From Oscillatoria princeps RMCB-10 (GTDB lineage: Bacteria > Cyanobacteriota > Cyanobacteriia > Cyanobacteriales > Oscillatoriaceae), in assembly GCA_019359235.1 (NCBI GenBank), contig JAHHHT010000014.1:1-64000 (forward strand): a stretch of DNA of 64,000 nucleotides, written 5' to 3'. Made by a program: the position numbers and the translations under genes. Positions 54,175 through 63,800 of this stretch are shown piece by piece (position 1 is the first letter of the stretch; every line of letters begins with the position of its first letter). The notes beneath the pieces were generated by a model. That model saw only the letters and a program-made list of their open reading frames with translations, did no database searches and was not told the origin of the DNA.

Positions 54175-56328
54175 TCAAAATGGAATCTCTTGCTCCTCAA
54201 CCAAACCCCGCAACTCCTCGAGCGCACGATCTCGCACCAGGTTCACTAAACTCCGTGCCTCCTTCAACTCCTCAATTGTCCACTCATTGCGCTCCGACTT
54301 GCTCCCATCTTTCCCCATCGCCCGATTCACCGCCCGATTCACGGCGCGAATCACCGCTTCGTAATTGCTCCTCTCCTCGCCTTTGCCAATCACCGGCACC
54401 AAACTGGCATCGCGAGGAATTTCCAAACTCTCCACAATAAACCCCGCAGCGCGGCGAATCTCGGCATTTAAAACTTTTCGATATTGCCCCCGCTCCAAAT
54501 CAGGACGGTTGCGTGCCGGTTGCGCGTCCCGCGTCTCTAGCGGATGCTTCAAACTCAGCAATTGCTGGTTCAAATCCCGCAAATTATGCTCCACCGGCAT
54601 CCCCTCCGCCTTCAAACTTTCCAGCTGCGCAATCGCCAGCTGCACCTTCTCCACTTTTCGCAGCGTCGCCGCATCCACCGGCATTGGCACAAACGTATCC
54701 ACATCAAACCGGTCAACCTCTTCCGCCTTCACGCACGCCACATCCTCCCCCTCAGACTTCGTGCGGTTTTTCCGGCGCGAACCCTCCTCAACTTCCCGGT
54801 CAAGCTCGTCAAATTCCCTGAAAATCTCCGCTTGGCGCACCTCATGCTTGAAATAATCCCACAGCTCATCCAAATTCAAGCCAATGTGCGCCACAACGTG
54901 CGCCGTGCTGTCACTCTCCCCCGCACCTTCTATTCGCCGCAAAGTCCGCCCGATAAACTGCGCGTAAGGCGAGAGCGAGCGAAACGGGCGAAAAATCGCC
55001 GCAATGGAAATCGGCGGGTGATCGTACCCCTCCCCCAAAATCCCCACATGCACAATCGCATCATATTTGCCGGCTTCAAACGCTGACAGCCGGTGCGATC
55101 TCTCCTCCACCGGCAAGTCGCTCGCCACAAATGTCGCCCGCACTTTGCGCGTTTCATACAGCGTCACAATGCTCCTGGCGTGCCTCACCGACATCGCCGC
55201 CGCAATGATCTGGTGATTAATCCCGCTCCGGCGCTTTTCTGCTAAAATATCCAGAGACTTGTCAATAATCGTCAGGTTCGACGCCTCCGACATCGCCACC
55301 CCGCGAGAGAACCACAACTCCTCCCGCATCGCCATGATGTCTTGATATTCAAACTCTTTTTCTTCCCCTTCCACCGAGAAAGTCATCTGGGAAGGAACCG
55401 CATCCACCCGAACCACTTTCTTAACATACCCCGCACTCATCGCACTCGCCAGCGAGTAGGAGTACACCGGCTCGGCGACAATCGGCTTGCCATCCGCACG
55501 AAAAGGCGTAGCTGTCAAGTAGATCACCTTGGCGCGGGGAAATTTATCCCGCACCGCCCGCCAGGTTTCCGCCGGCGTGTGGTGGGCTTCGTCAAACAGC
55601 ACCAAATCGAAAAAGTCACTCTCAAACAGGTGCAGCCAGCCCTGAATCTGCTGCACATTTGCTATAATTATATCAGCCCGCAGGCAATCTTCGGCGTTGA
55701 CTTCCCCCGTTTTCAAGACCACGAACTTGGGCAGGTGAGCCGCCTTTTCAAAAATTCCGCACTTGCGGTAAAAGCACTTGGGGCTGCTTGCGGAAAGCGC
55801 TGATATAATGCCATCTTTAATTGTCAGATTGGGCGCGACGATCAGCACGCGCCCCCGCGCGGCACCAAACGGCGCGATGCAGATGATGCCGGTTTTGCCG
55901 CAGCCGGTGGGTATTTCCACCAGTGCCGGCATTCTGTTTCCCCGAGGCTCTGCCGAGCTTCCGTTAAAATAATCTCGGATGGCGAGATAGGCTTCGCTTT
56001 GGGGTTCGCGCAGCGCCCCATTGCCGAGGATGAATGCCGGTGTGTTTTGGAAGTAGTTCGCCAATTCCACCTGGCGCGTCTCTTTCAGCGCCAGCAACTG
56101 GCGGGAACGCGCTGTCAGTTTTGCGCCTTTGTTGAGATTGCAGCGGTGACACAGCTGGCGCAAGTTGAACACAACCGATTCCCCACCGGCAGCATCCGGA
56201 ATAATGTGATCCAGATGGCGCAGCAACTCTTGGCCATCAATCAGCTGCCGGCACTCTTCACATTCTTTGCCGGCATTGAACAAGACTTGCCGGCGCACGG
56301 CTTCGGGAATGGGTTTTCGGTTGGCCAT
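54175..56328 (-). CDS. HNH nuclease - DEAD/DEAH helicase fusion
   Basis: 717 residues. The N-terminal HNH domain (about 15-70) has C23xxC26, H38/D40/H41 in RHLDHI, N55 and C60xxC63. The superfamily 2 helicase follows: Walker A TGCGKT (141-146), DEAH at 246-249 (LFDEAHHTP), motif III LTATPFRAD, and the C-terminal RecA domain with GILGEGYDHPP and QFIGRTLRR. The C-terminal 200 residues are helical. This fusion suggests a nuclease-translocase acting on foreign DNA. Convergent with the restriction enzyme gene; the stop lies 3 bp after the repeat array. Confidence 0.88.
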   Translation of the reverse strand: MANRKPIPEAVRRQVLFNAGKECEECRQLIDGQELLRHLDHIIPDAAGGESVVFNLRQLCHRCNLNKGAKLTARSRQLLALKETRQVELANYFQNTPAFILGNGALREPQSEAYLAIRDYFNGSSAEPRGNRMPALVEIPTGCGKTGIICIAPFGAARGRVLIVAPNLTIKDGIISALSASSPKCFYRKCGIFEKAAHLPKFVVLKTGEVNAEDCLRADIIIANVQQIQGWLHLFESDFFDLVLFDEAHHTPAETWRAVRDKFPRAKVIYLTATPFRADGKPIVAEPVYSYSLASAMSAGYVKKVVRVDAVPSQMTFSVEGEEKEFEYQDIMAMREELWFSRGVAMSEASNLTIIDKSLDILAEKRRSGINHQIIAAAMSVRHARSIVTLYETRKVRATFVASDLPVEERSHRLSAFEAGKYDAIVHVGILGEGYDHPPISIAAIFRPFRSLSPYAQFIGRTLRRIEGAGESDSTAHVVAHIGLNLDELWDYFKHEVRQAEIFREFDELDREVEEGSRRKNRTKSEGEDVACVKAEEVDRFDVDTFVPMPVDAATLRKVEKVQLAIAQLESLKAEGMPVEHNLRDLNQQLLSLKHPLETRDAQPARNRPDLERGQYRKVLNAEIRRAAGFIVESLEIPRDASLVPVIGKGEERSNYEAVIRAVNRAVNRAMGKDGSKSERNEWTIEELKEARSLVNLVRDRALEELRGLVEEQEIPF

Positions 56329-56706
56329 AAGGGTTCAATTCCTGGGGCAGATGAGCGGGCTGACTGCTATATATAGGGTGCCGGTGAATTTTTTTTACTC
56401 TACCTGTGCGGTTTCGCGAGCGGAGGGGCGCAGGTCTGGCACCCGGCTATAAATGGAAAAATTTTTGTGATCTTCACTAACATTTTGCACGAGGAGAGCT
56501 GCCGGTGCTCTCCCCCTAGCCCCCCCTGAAAAAAGCGCGGAACCAACAGCCCCCTTTTTCAGGGGGGTTGCGGGGAGCGAAAACGCAGCAATGCGCGCGC
56601 AAGTCCTATTCTCTCGTTCCCAGGCGGAGTTTGGCAACGAGAAAACAGGACATCAATCGAATTTTTTTGTATTATACAATAATACAGAAAAGTTAATTAG
56701 AACATC
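56329..56706. other. Intergenic region between helicase and small HNH gene
   Basis: CCCCCCTGAAAAAAG/CTTTTTCAGGGGGG palindrome (about 56520-56567), one GGACTTGCGC-type element end (about 56601-56613, reverse) and a CGTTCCCAGGCGGAG repeat. Then an AT-rich stretch TTTTTTTGTATTATACAATAA (about 56660-56685) that may hold the promoter of the next gene. No gene is seen. Confidence 0.65.
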
Positions 56707-56967
56707 ATGCCGTGCGAACTCTGTGAAAGAGAGATGGAAGTTTTGACCGTCCATCACCTGATCCCGAAACAGAAAAAGGGCACTCACGGGCCCACCATCG
56801 ACGTCTGCTCAGCTTGCCACCGGCAAGTCCACACCCTGTTCGACAACACCCGCCTCGCCCAAGACCTCAACACCCTGGAAAAACTCAAAGCTGAGCCCCA
56901 GATGGCCAAATTCCTCTCTTGGGTGAGGAAGCAGAAGCCGGAAAAGCGCATCAGAGTGCATGGCTAA
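56707..56967 (+). CDS. Small HNH endonuclease-like protein
   Basis: 86 residues. C3xxC6 (CELC), H16/H17 in TVHHLIPKQKK and CSACHRQVHTLF give a zinc-stabilised HNH fold. It is a type widespread in cyanobacteria as a stand-alone protein. It lies between the HNH-helicase and a second HNH gene. DNA cleavage is plausible; target unknown. Confidence 0.82.
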   Translation: MPCELCEREMEVLTVHHLIPKQKKGTHGPTIDVCSACHRQVHTLFDNTRLAQDLNTLEKLKAEPQMAKFLSWVRKQKPEKRIRVHG

Positions 56968-57109
56968 AACGCCTGAAGCCCTCGGCTGTTGGCAGTTTCG
57001 CTGGAAACGGGGGCAGATTCTGCAGCCAGCCGGTCGCCCCCTTTCACCCCACGGCAAGCTATACTGCGATCGGAGGTGCGCTCGGTAGGGGCCACGGCAA
57101 GTAAGTGCG

Positions 57110-57478
57110 ATGAAGCTTTGCAAATACTGCAAAATCGAGCAGCCCGAAGAAAACTTCGGCATTGCGGCTATAATCAACGGTAAGACTTACCGGCGGCATA
57201 AATGCCGAGCTTGCAAGCAGGCACGGCAGAGAGAGCGCAGGCAAGAAGTCTGGGCAAGGCTGGCTGAGTATAAGAAAACCTTATCGTGCGTGAGGTGCGG
57301 CTTTGCCGACTATCGGGCCTTGGACTTCCATCACCTCGATCCGGAGGAAAAGGATGTTGCGGTCGCAGATTTTGTCTCAAGAGGCGCATCGTCTGCTAAA
57401 ATAAAAAAAGAAATCGAGAAGTGTGTCGTTCTGTGCGCTAACTGCCATAGAATAGAACACTACGGCAACGGGATGTAG
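57110..57478 (+). CDS. Zinc-finger HNH-like protein overlapping tRNA-Pro
   Basis: 122 residues. Four cysteine pairs (CKYC, CRAC, CVRC, CANC) and the HNH-like segments LDFHHLDPEEKD and CANCHRIEH. Similar zinc-ribbon-HNH proteins occur in phages and as homing-type nucleases. The last 10 bases, including the stop codon TAG at 57476-57478, lie inside the tRNA-Pro gene (57469-57542). This is the arrangement expected when a gene has been placed at a tRNA end, but no attachment repeat was found. Confidence 0.8.
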   Translation: MKLCKYCKIEQPEENFGIAAIINGKTYRRHKCRACKQARQRERRQEVWARLAEYKKTLSCVRCGFADYRALDFHHLDPEEKDVAVADFVSRGASSAKIKKEIEKCVVLCANCHRIEHYGNGM

Positions 57479-57542
57479 CGCAGCTTGGTAGCGCACCGCA
57501 TTTGGGATGCGGGAGCCGCAGGTTCAAATCCTGTCATCCCGA
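57469..57542 (+). tRNA. tRNA-Pro (anticodon TGG)
   Basis: 74 bases without encoded CCA. Acceptor stem CGGGATG pairs with CATCCCG (57535-57541), discriminator A. D-arm GCGCAGCTTGGTAGCGC; anticodon stem CCGCA/TGCGG with loop TTTGGGA, anticodon TGG; T-arm GCAGGTTCAAATCCTGT. All four arms pair. Confidence 0.96.
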
Positions 57543-58100
57543 TTTACATATCTCACACCCGGGCCCAATGGCCCTGATCATGGGGCACTGGGCGCTGGGC
57601 ACGGGGCATGGGGCACTGGGCACGGGGCATTGGGCACTGGGCACTGGGTATTGAGCATTGAGTGCAGCAATTAATCCCCAATCCAAAATCCTTGCATCCA
57701 AAATCCTTGCATCCCATGCCCTATGCCCCATGCCCCATGCCCCATGCCCCTGCTCGAAGCTGTTCCAGATCGCCGCACAGCCCTCTCCTGCAGGCTAAGC
57801 TAGTAGGGCAGGAAAGAGAAGCTATCTTGCGGGACGCCCAATCAGACTGTTCTGTCACGTTTCGGCAAGCTCCATTCCCCTGAAAGCACTTCTAGCAGCC
57901 AGCCCGGTCTGTAAATAAACATTGCAGAATTTTATAAATTCACCGCGCTTAGGATGAATTTGCCACCGGCGATTGGATGGGGCGGAATTGGCCTGCATGA
58001 GAGCGGCAAGATAAATCCAGAAAAAAAATAATGAGTTTTTGAGACGATCTCAGCCTCATTTTTCGTCTAACTTTATTGCAAGACCGTACTGGGAGGAATC
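57543..58100. repeat. Heptamer/octamer repeats in inverted arrangement
   Basis: GGGGCACTGGGC and GGGCATTGGGCACTGG repeats (about 57579-57662) face CCATGCCCCATGCCCC repeats (about 57712-57753), with CCAAAATCCTTGCATC units between. Together they can form a long imperfect hairpin. The rest (about 57760-58090) is unique with no supported gene and probably holds the Tic22 promoter. Confidence 0.8.
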
Positions 58101-58853
58101 ATGAAATCATTAATGCGCTGGGGCGCTGTTCTGGGTCTGGTGGGGAGCGCCTTGCTGGGCCCAACACTGAGCGGGAATATGCAGGCGCTGGCTCTGAGCG
58201 AGGAGCAAATCATGCAAAAGCTGCGACCGGTGCCGGTGTTTACCATTACAGACGCTCAGGGAGCGCCACTGATTGCGTCCGTGGCCAATGGGGGCAAGCC
58301 AAGTTCGGTGGCGGGCGTTTTTATCAGCCAGCAAGACGCTCAGGCATTTGTCGAGCAGCTGAAGACTAAAAATCCCCAGCTGGCACAAGCGGTCAAGGTG
58401 GTGCCGGTGTCCCTGGCTGAGGTTTACAAAATGGATAAAGCCAACGAAGGCAAGGCAGAAGGTGTGGACTTCACCTATGTGCCGATGAAGGGGCAGGTTG
58501 ACTCAGCTGTGGCGCTGCTGCGCCAGCAGGGCCAGCAAGTGAACCAGTTTAATGGGGTTCCCATGTTTATGGCCACCGGCGGCCCGGAAAATGGCTATTT
58601 GACCATTCAGCGGGGCAACGAGCAAGTCATTCCTGTCTTCTTTAAAAAGGAAGATTTGCAAGCTATGCTCGATAAGTTTAAGCAACAGCAGCCAGATTTA
58701 GCAGCTAAGGTGCAAATTAAAGTCGTGAATCTGGAAGGTGTGATTGACACTTTGCAAAAGAGTAACGACCAGGAACTCAACCAAATTGTGCTGGTTCCGC
58801 CCCGCGAAACCCTAGAATTCCTGCGCACCCTCCCACAAGCCCCCAAGCCTTAA
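58101..58853 (+). CDS. Tic22-like family protein
   Basis: 250 residues. Signal peptide at the N-terminus (LMRWGAVLGLVGSALLGPTL) with a likely cleavage after MQALA. The mature part has two similar halves typical of Tic22: VPVFTITDAQGAPLIAS ... FISQQDAQAFVEQL and VPMFMATGG ... VFFKKEDLQAMLDKF. In cyanobacteria Tic22 is a periplasmic and thylakoid-lumen chaperone linked to outer-membrane protein biogenesis. ATG 58101 follows GGGAGGAATC. prmC follows on the same strand. Confidence 0.88.
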   Translation: MKSLMRWGAVLGLVGSALLGPTLSGNMQALALSEEQIMQKLRPVPVFTITDAQGAPLIASVANGGKPSSVAGVFISQQDAQAFVEQLKTKNPQLAQAVKVVPVSLAEVYKMDKANEGKAEGVDFTYVPMKGQVDSAVALLRQQGQQVNQFNGVPMFMATGGPENGYLTIQRGNEQVIPVFFKKEDLQAMLDKFKQQQPDLAAKVQIKVVNLEGVIDTLQKSNDQELNQIVLVPPRETLEFLRTLPQAPKP

Positions 58854-58992
58854 CAATTAAGGATAGGTTTGGGACAGGGCATTGGGCATTGGGCATTTTG
58901 GATGCATGGATTGATTGTTGTGTTCAATCCGCCATGCCCCATGCCCCACGCTCCATGCCCTATGCCCCACGCCCCACGCCCAAAAAAATTCC

Positions 58993-59880
58993 ATGCAAGT
59001 TTCAGGGTTAGAACTGTGGCAGTGGCGCGTTGAAGCGATAGCCTCAGCGCAAGCTGCCGGCATCGCACCGGCAGAAGTGGACTGGCTGCTGCTTGACGTT
59101 GCCGGTTTAGACCGGCTGGCGCTGCGCCTCCAGTCCTTCAAACACCAGCCCCACATCCCACTGCAGCTGTCTGTTGCCGAACTCACCGAGCTGTGGCGCA
59201 GGCGCATCTCTGAGCGGGTTCCCGTGCAGTACCTGACTGGGCGCACACCCTGGCGTCGTTTTTCCCTGGCGGTAACGCCTGCAGTCCTCATCCCCCGCCC
59301 CGAAACCGAGTCCATTGTTGACTTTGCCCAAGCCGCCTGTCAGGGCAAGAGCGAGCTAGAAGCCGGACACTGGGCGGATTTGGGCACCGGCAGCGGCGCA
59401 ATTGCGATTGGTCTGGCAGAAGTATTGACAAAAGCAGCGATTCATGCTGTGGATTGCAGCCCGGATGCCTTGGCTATTGCCCAGCAGAATGCCGGCGATC
59501 TGGGTTTTGCCCAGAGAATTCACTTTTATCGCGGTTCCTGGTTTGAGCCACTGGAAGCGCTGAAAGGGCAGCTTGCCGGTATGGTGTCCAACCCGCCCTA
59601 CATCCCCACCGGCACTGTGCCGCACCTGCAGCCAGAAGTGGCGCTGCACGAGCCTCACCTGGCGCTTGCCGGTGGTGAGGATGGGCTGGACTGCATCCGG
59701 CATCTGGTGGAAATCGCGCCGGCATACCTGCAACCGGGCGGCGTCTGGCTGATTGAGATGATGGCGGGACAAGCAGATACTGTGGCTGAGTTGCTGCACC
59801 GGCAGGGGAGTTACGCCGGCATTCAAATTTTGCCCGATTTAGCCGGTGTCCAGAGATTCGCCTTGGCTTATCGAATTTGA
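58993..59880 (+). CDS. prmC: Release factor glutamine methyltransferase
   Basis: 295 residues. SAM motif ADLGTGSGAIAIGL and catalytic SNPPYIPTG (the NPPY loop binding the release factor glutamine), preceded by the family motif VPVQYLTGRTPWRR and LIPRPETE. Methylates the GGQ glutamine of RF1/RF2. ATG 58993 is chosen because upstream codons are encoded by CCCCATGCCC repeats. Complete. Confidence 0.94.
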   Translation: MQVSGLELWQWRVEAIASAQAAGIAPAEVDWLLLDVAGLDRLALRLQSFKHQPHIPLQLSVAELTELWRRRISERVPVQYLTGRTPWRRFSLAVTPAVLIPRPETESIVDFAQAACQGKSELEAGHWADLGTGSGAIAIGLAEVLTKAAIHAVDCSPDALAIAQQNAGDLGFAQRIHFYRGSWFEPLEALKGQLAGMVSNPPYIPTGTVPHLQPEVALHEPHLALAGGEDGLDCIRHLVEIAPAYLQPGGVWLIEMMAGQADTVAELLHRQGSYAGIQILPDLAGVQRFALAYRI

Positions 59881-60065
59881 ACCTGGCGTAGGACAGGCGT
59901 CCCGCCTGTCCATCTGTGCCGGCAAAAACGCCCGACGCAGGAATTGCGTCCCGCCTGTCCATCTACCCCTGGGAAAAGGCCCGACGTGGGCACAGGCGAG
60001 ACGCCTGTGCTACGCCTTGAATATACCAGACGTAGGACAGGCGTCCCGCCTGTCCCAAAATCTCC

Positions 60066-60356
60066 GATGGAGCTCTGAGCTCGGATGATGGAGTTCTGAG
60101 CTCGAACGATGGAGTTCTGAGCTCGAACGATGGAGTTCTGAGCTCGAACGATGGAGCTCTGAGCTCGAACGATGGAGCTCTGAGCTCGGATGATGGAGCT
60201 CTGAGCTCGAACGATGGAGCTCTGAGCTCGGATGATGGAGCTCTGAGCTCGGATGATGGAGCTCTGAGCTCGGATGATGGAGCTCTGAGCTCGGATGATG
60301 GAGCTCTGAGCTCGGATGATGGAGCTCTGAGCTCGGATGATGGAGCTCTGAGCTCC
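60066..60356. repeat. 21-bp tandem repeat array (14 copies)
   Basis: Fourteen units beginning GATGGAGCTCTGAGCTCG and ending in GAT or AAC. Variation is limited to C/T at position 8 and GAT/AAC at the end, in a pattern suggesting copy spread. Each unit holds two GAGCTC sites or near-sites. The same period and GAGCTC core as the array at 1-147. Confidence 0.95.
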
Positions 60357-60395
60357 ACATGAGCCGGTGCAACACACCCCACAGTTGCCCGCCGG

Positions 60396-60559
60396 TGGGG
60401 CTAAAGCCCAACTACGAACTTTGGGCTAAAGCCCAACTACAAACCTTTGGGCTAAAGCCCAACTACAAACCTTTGGGCTAAAGCCCAACTACGAACTTTT
60501 GGGCTAAAGCCCAACTACGAACTTTTGGGCTAAAGCCCAACTACAAACTTTTGGGCTAA
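60396..60559. repeat. 26-27-bp tandem array of a GGGCTAAAGCCC palindrome
   Basis: Six full units of GGGCTAAAGCCCAACTAC plus an AAACTTTT-type tail, then a partial. Single copies of the same unit lie at about 13352 and 21195-21310. It shows local expansion of a normally dispersed repeat. Confidence 0.9.
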
Positions 60560-60571
60560 AATTTCTGTATT

Positions 60572-60690
60572 ATAGCGGTTCTCAGTTTGATGTACTATGG
60601 CCCATAAACCCGATTTCGTAGTGCCGGTGGCACTGTGCCCGCCCCTACCGAGTTTCTCCACAGCACACTAATCTGAGAAACGCTATATTA
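60572..60690. mobile_element. MITE-like element, family 3 (about 119 bp)
   Basis: Ends TATAGCGGTTCTCAG and CTGAGAAACGCTATA match as inverted repeats at 14 of 15 positions. The interior has CCCATAAACCCG and a GTGCCCGCCCCTACCGAG block, the same as the truncated copy at 25012-25094 in reverse. No coding capacity. Confidence 0.75.
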
Positions 60691-60862
60691 GAACATACTA
60701 AGACTTGCGCACTAAGAGTCTCAAATCCCGATCCCCCCTAGCCCCCCTTAAAAAGGGGGGAACAATATTAGCCCCCCTTTTTAAGGGGGGTTGGGGGGAT
60801 CTGAGACTGGCAGTTTTGCGTAAATAATACCTACCCTAGCAAAATCGGGACGCACCTGAATT

Positions 60863-63800
60863 ATGGTAGACTGGTTAGTAGTCTGGGGAGTCACTCAGGC
60901 GGTGGGATTTGCCTTCAAGCCGATTCTGGAAGACTTAGCCAAAGACGCAGGCAAAGACTTCGTTAAAGATTTATTCAAAGATTGCCTGAAAAGTGTCCTC
61001 CACCTCCCCAGCAAAGAACCTCTGGAGATAGCCGCCGGCAAAGCGCTGAAATATTTTTTGCAGCTGGTGCAACAGGAGTTGGAAGATGCGGACGTGGATG
61101 AACAGGGGGTGAAGGACTACACCCAGCCCTTAAAGCAGTTTATTAAGGATACATCTGTTGCCGAAATTCTGGGGAGTGCCTTTAAAGAAGACTGCCCGCG
61201 TTTAGACACCCGGACACTATCCCAAACCTGGAAAGATCTTAACTTACCGGCTCTCCCCGATAATTTTGACTGGGAGCGGGTTGCCAAGCGGTATCTCAAA
61301 AGGGCGAAAGCCATCCGCCAGGAGTCGGATGAGTTGCGGGAGATTATCAGCTCACAAAATCTGGACAGCGCCGCAGAAAGCCTCCGACAGCAAACCGGCA
61401 TCACCCCGGATTTTGACTTGCGGAAACATCAGGAAGGGATTCGAGAGCGCTACGGCAATCTGAAGTTGGATAGCTTTGATACCACCGGCTCGGCTTATAA
61501 CGCCCTGAAACTCTGGCGGATGTTCATACCACAAAACGTGCGCGAAAGTCAAGAGTTTTTGCCGAAAGTTTACGATATTCCTAAAGAATATCAAAGGCGC
61601 TTGCGAGAAAGCGGTGAGCTGGAGGCAGAACTGTTGCCAGACGAGCTGGAACGCCACCGGGAAGTGTACTCTCAGCAGCCGGTGCGCTCCGTTTTGGAGG
61701 TGGTGCAAGAGCCGAGTTATAAATATGTGGTGATTTTGGGCGATCCGGGGTCGGGGAAGTCTACCCTGCTGCAGTATCTTGCGCTAGAATGGGCGGAGTT
61801 GCCGGTAAAAGAGCTGTCGGAGCGACCGATTCCTTTGCTGGTGGAATTGCGCACCTATATGATCAATCGCGACAAGAACCAGTGCAAGGATTTTCTGGAA
61901 TTTTTCCACAAAGGCACTGGCATTGTCTGTCGCCTCAATCAGCACGATCTGCACGAATGGTTAAAAGCCGGGAATGCTATTGTGATGTTTGATGGGTTGG
62001 ATGAGGTATTCGATCCGAAGTCGCGAGAAGAGGTGATTGCAGATATCCATCGCTTCACCAATGACTATCCCAATGTGCGAGTTATCGTGACTTCTCGCGT
62101 CATTGGCTACAAACCCCAGCGCCTGCGAGATGCGGAGTTCCGCCACTTCGTGCTGCAAGATTTGGAGCCAGAACAAATTCAGGAGTTTATCAGCCGGTGG
62201 CACGATTTGACCTTCAATGATGAGGCGGACAAGGTTAGAAAGCGGGAGCGACTGCAAAAGGCGATTGAAGAGTCCTCAGCCATTCGGGAATTGGCGGGAA
62301 ATCCGCTGCTGCTGACGATGATGGCCATTCTCAACCGCAATCAAGAACTGCCAAGAGATCGCCCAGAACTCTACAACCAGGCGTCGCGGGTGCTGCTGCA
62401 CCAGTGGGATATCGAGCGAGCTTTGAGTGAAGATAGCCGGCTCGACCCAAAAACCATTGATTACAAAGACAAACAGGCGATGCTGCGCCAGGTTGCTTAC
62501 GCCATGCAGGGGAATGAGAAGGGGTTAGCCGGCAACCTGATTAGTGGCTCGGATTTAGAGACAATTCTGATTCGCGCTCTCAAGTCCATAGAAGTCAGCG
62601 ATGCCAGAACTGTTGCCAGGGTGCTGATTAATCAATTGCGAGTCCGCAACTTTATTTTGTGTTCTTGGGGTGGGGATTACTATGCTTTTGTGCACCGGAC
62701 TTTTTTGGAATACTTCTGCGCCTGGGAGTTTGTGGAGCGGTTTGGCAAACGCGGTGCTGAAGGGGGGTTGAGTCTTGAGCAACTGAAGACAGAGGTTTTT
62801 GGGGCGCACTGGCGGGATGAGTCTTGGCATGAAGTCCTGCGCCTGATTGCGGGGATGGTTGACGCACAGTTTGCCGGTGAGATTATTGAGTATCTCATGG
62901 GGGAAGCCGGTGAGGGAGACAAATTTATGAACCGGTTTCTGGCGGCTGGGTGTCTGGCGGAAGTGAGAAATCGAACGCAGATACAGGCAACGGCAACTAA
63001 ACTCCTCGCCAAACTCAAAGGTCTGACTAAGTACGACCTCAATTACTATTACGACTATAGTTACAGAGAGGAGACAGAGCTAGTTCGTGAGATTCGCACC
63101 CGAGCAGTTGCAGCAATCGCCACAGCTTGGCAAGATGACGGGCAAATCCTATCCTGGCTCAAAGAACGCGCCGGCACCGATGATGATTGGGATGTGCGAA
63201 TTGCAGCAGTGCAAGAGCTAGCGTGGGGGTGGAAAGATCACCCAGATACCTTACCCTGGCTCAAAGAACGCGCCCGCACGGATGATAATGGGGCTTTGCG
63301 ACAAGCAGCAGTGGAAGAGCTAGCGCGGGGGTGGAAAAATGACCCAGATACCTTACCCTGGCTCAAAGAACGCGCCCGCACGGATGATAATTGGGATGTG
63401 CGAGAAGCAGCAGTGCGAGAGCTAGCGTGGGGGTGGAAAGATCACCCAGATACCTTACCCTGGCTCAAAGAACGCGCCCGCACGGATGATAATTGGAATG
63501 TGCGAATTGCAGCTGTGCAAGAGCTAGCGCGGGGGTGGAAAAATGACCCAGATACCTTACCCTGGCTCAAAGAACGCGCCCGCACGGATGATGATTGGAC
63601 TGTGCGATATGCAGCAGTGCAAGAGCTAGCGCGGGGGTGGAAAGATCACCCAGATACCTTACCCTGGCTCAAAGAACGCGCCCGCACGGATGATGATTCG
63701 GCTGTGCGAATTGAAGCAGTGCAAGAGCTAGCGCGGGGGTGGAAAAATGACCCAGATACCTTACCCTGGCTCAAAGAACGCGCCCGCACGGATGATAATT

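Larger units (their letters stand above)
59881..60862. other. Large repeat region before the NACHT gene
   Basis: In order: GTAGGACAGGCGTCCCGCCT repeats (about 59888-60057), the 21-bp array (60066-60356), a GGGCTAAAGCCCAACTAC array (60396-60559), a family-3 element (60572-60690) and paired CCCCCCTTAAAAAGGGGG palindromes (about 60737-60800). No protein gene is supported; open minus-strand frames through the 21-bp array are artefacts of the period. Confidence 0.85.

Noticed and set aside
59868-60411. Three overlapping minus-strand frames rich in SSELRAP or AQSSIIR repeats
   Set aside because: A 21-bp array without stops leaves all three frames open; no ribosome site and no conserved domain.
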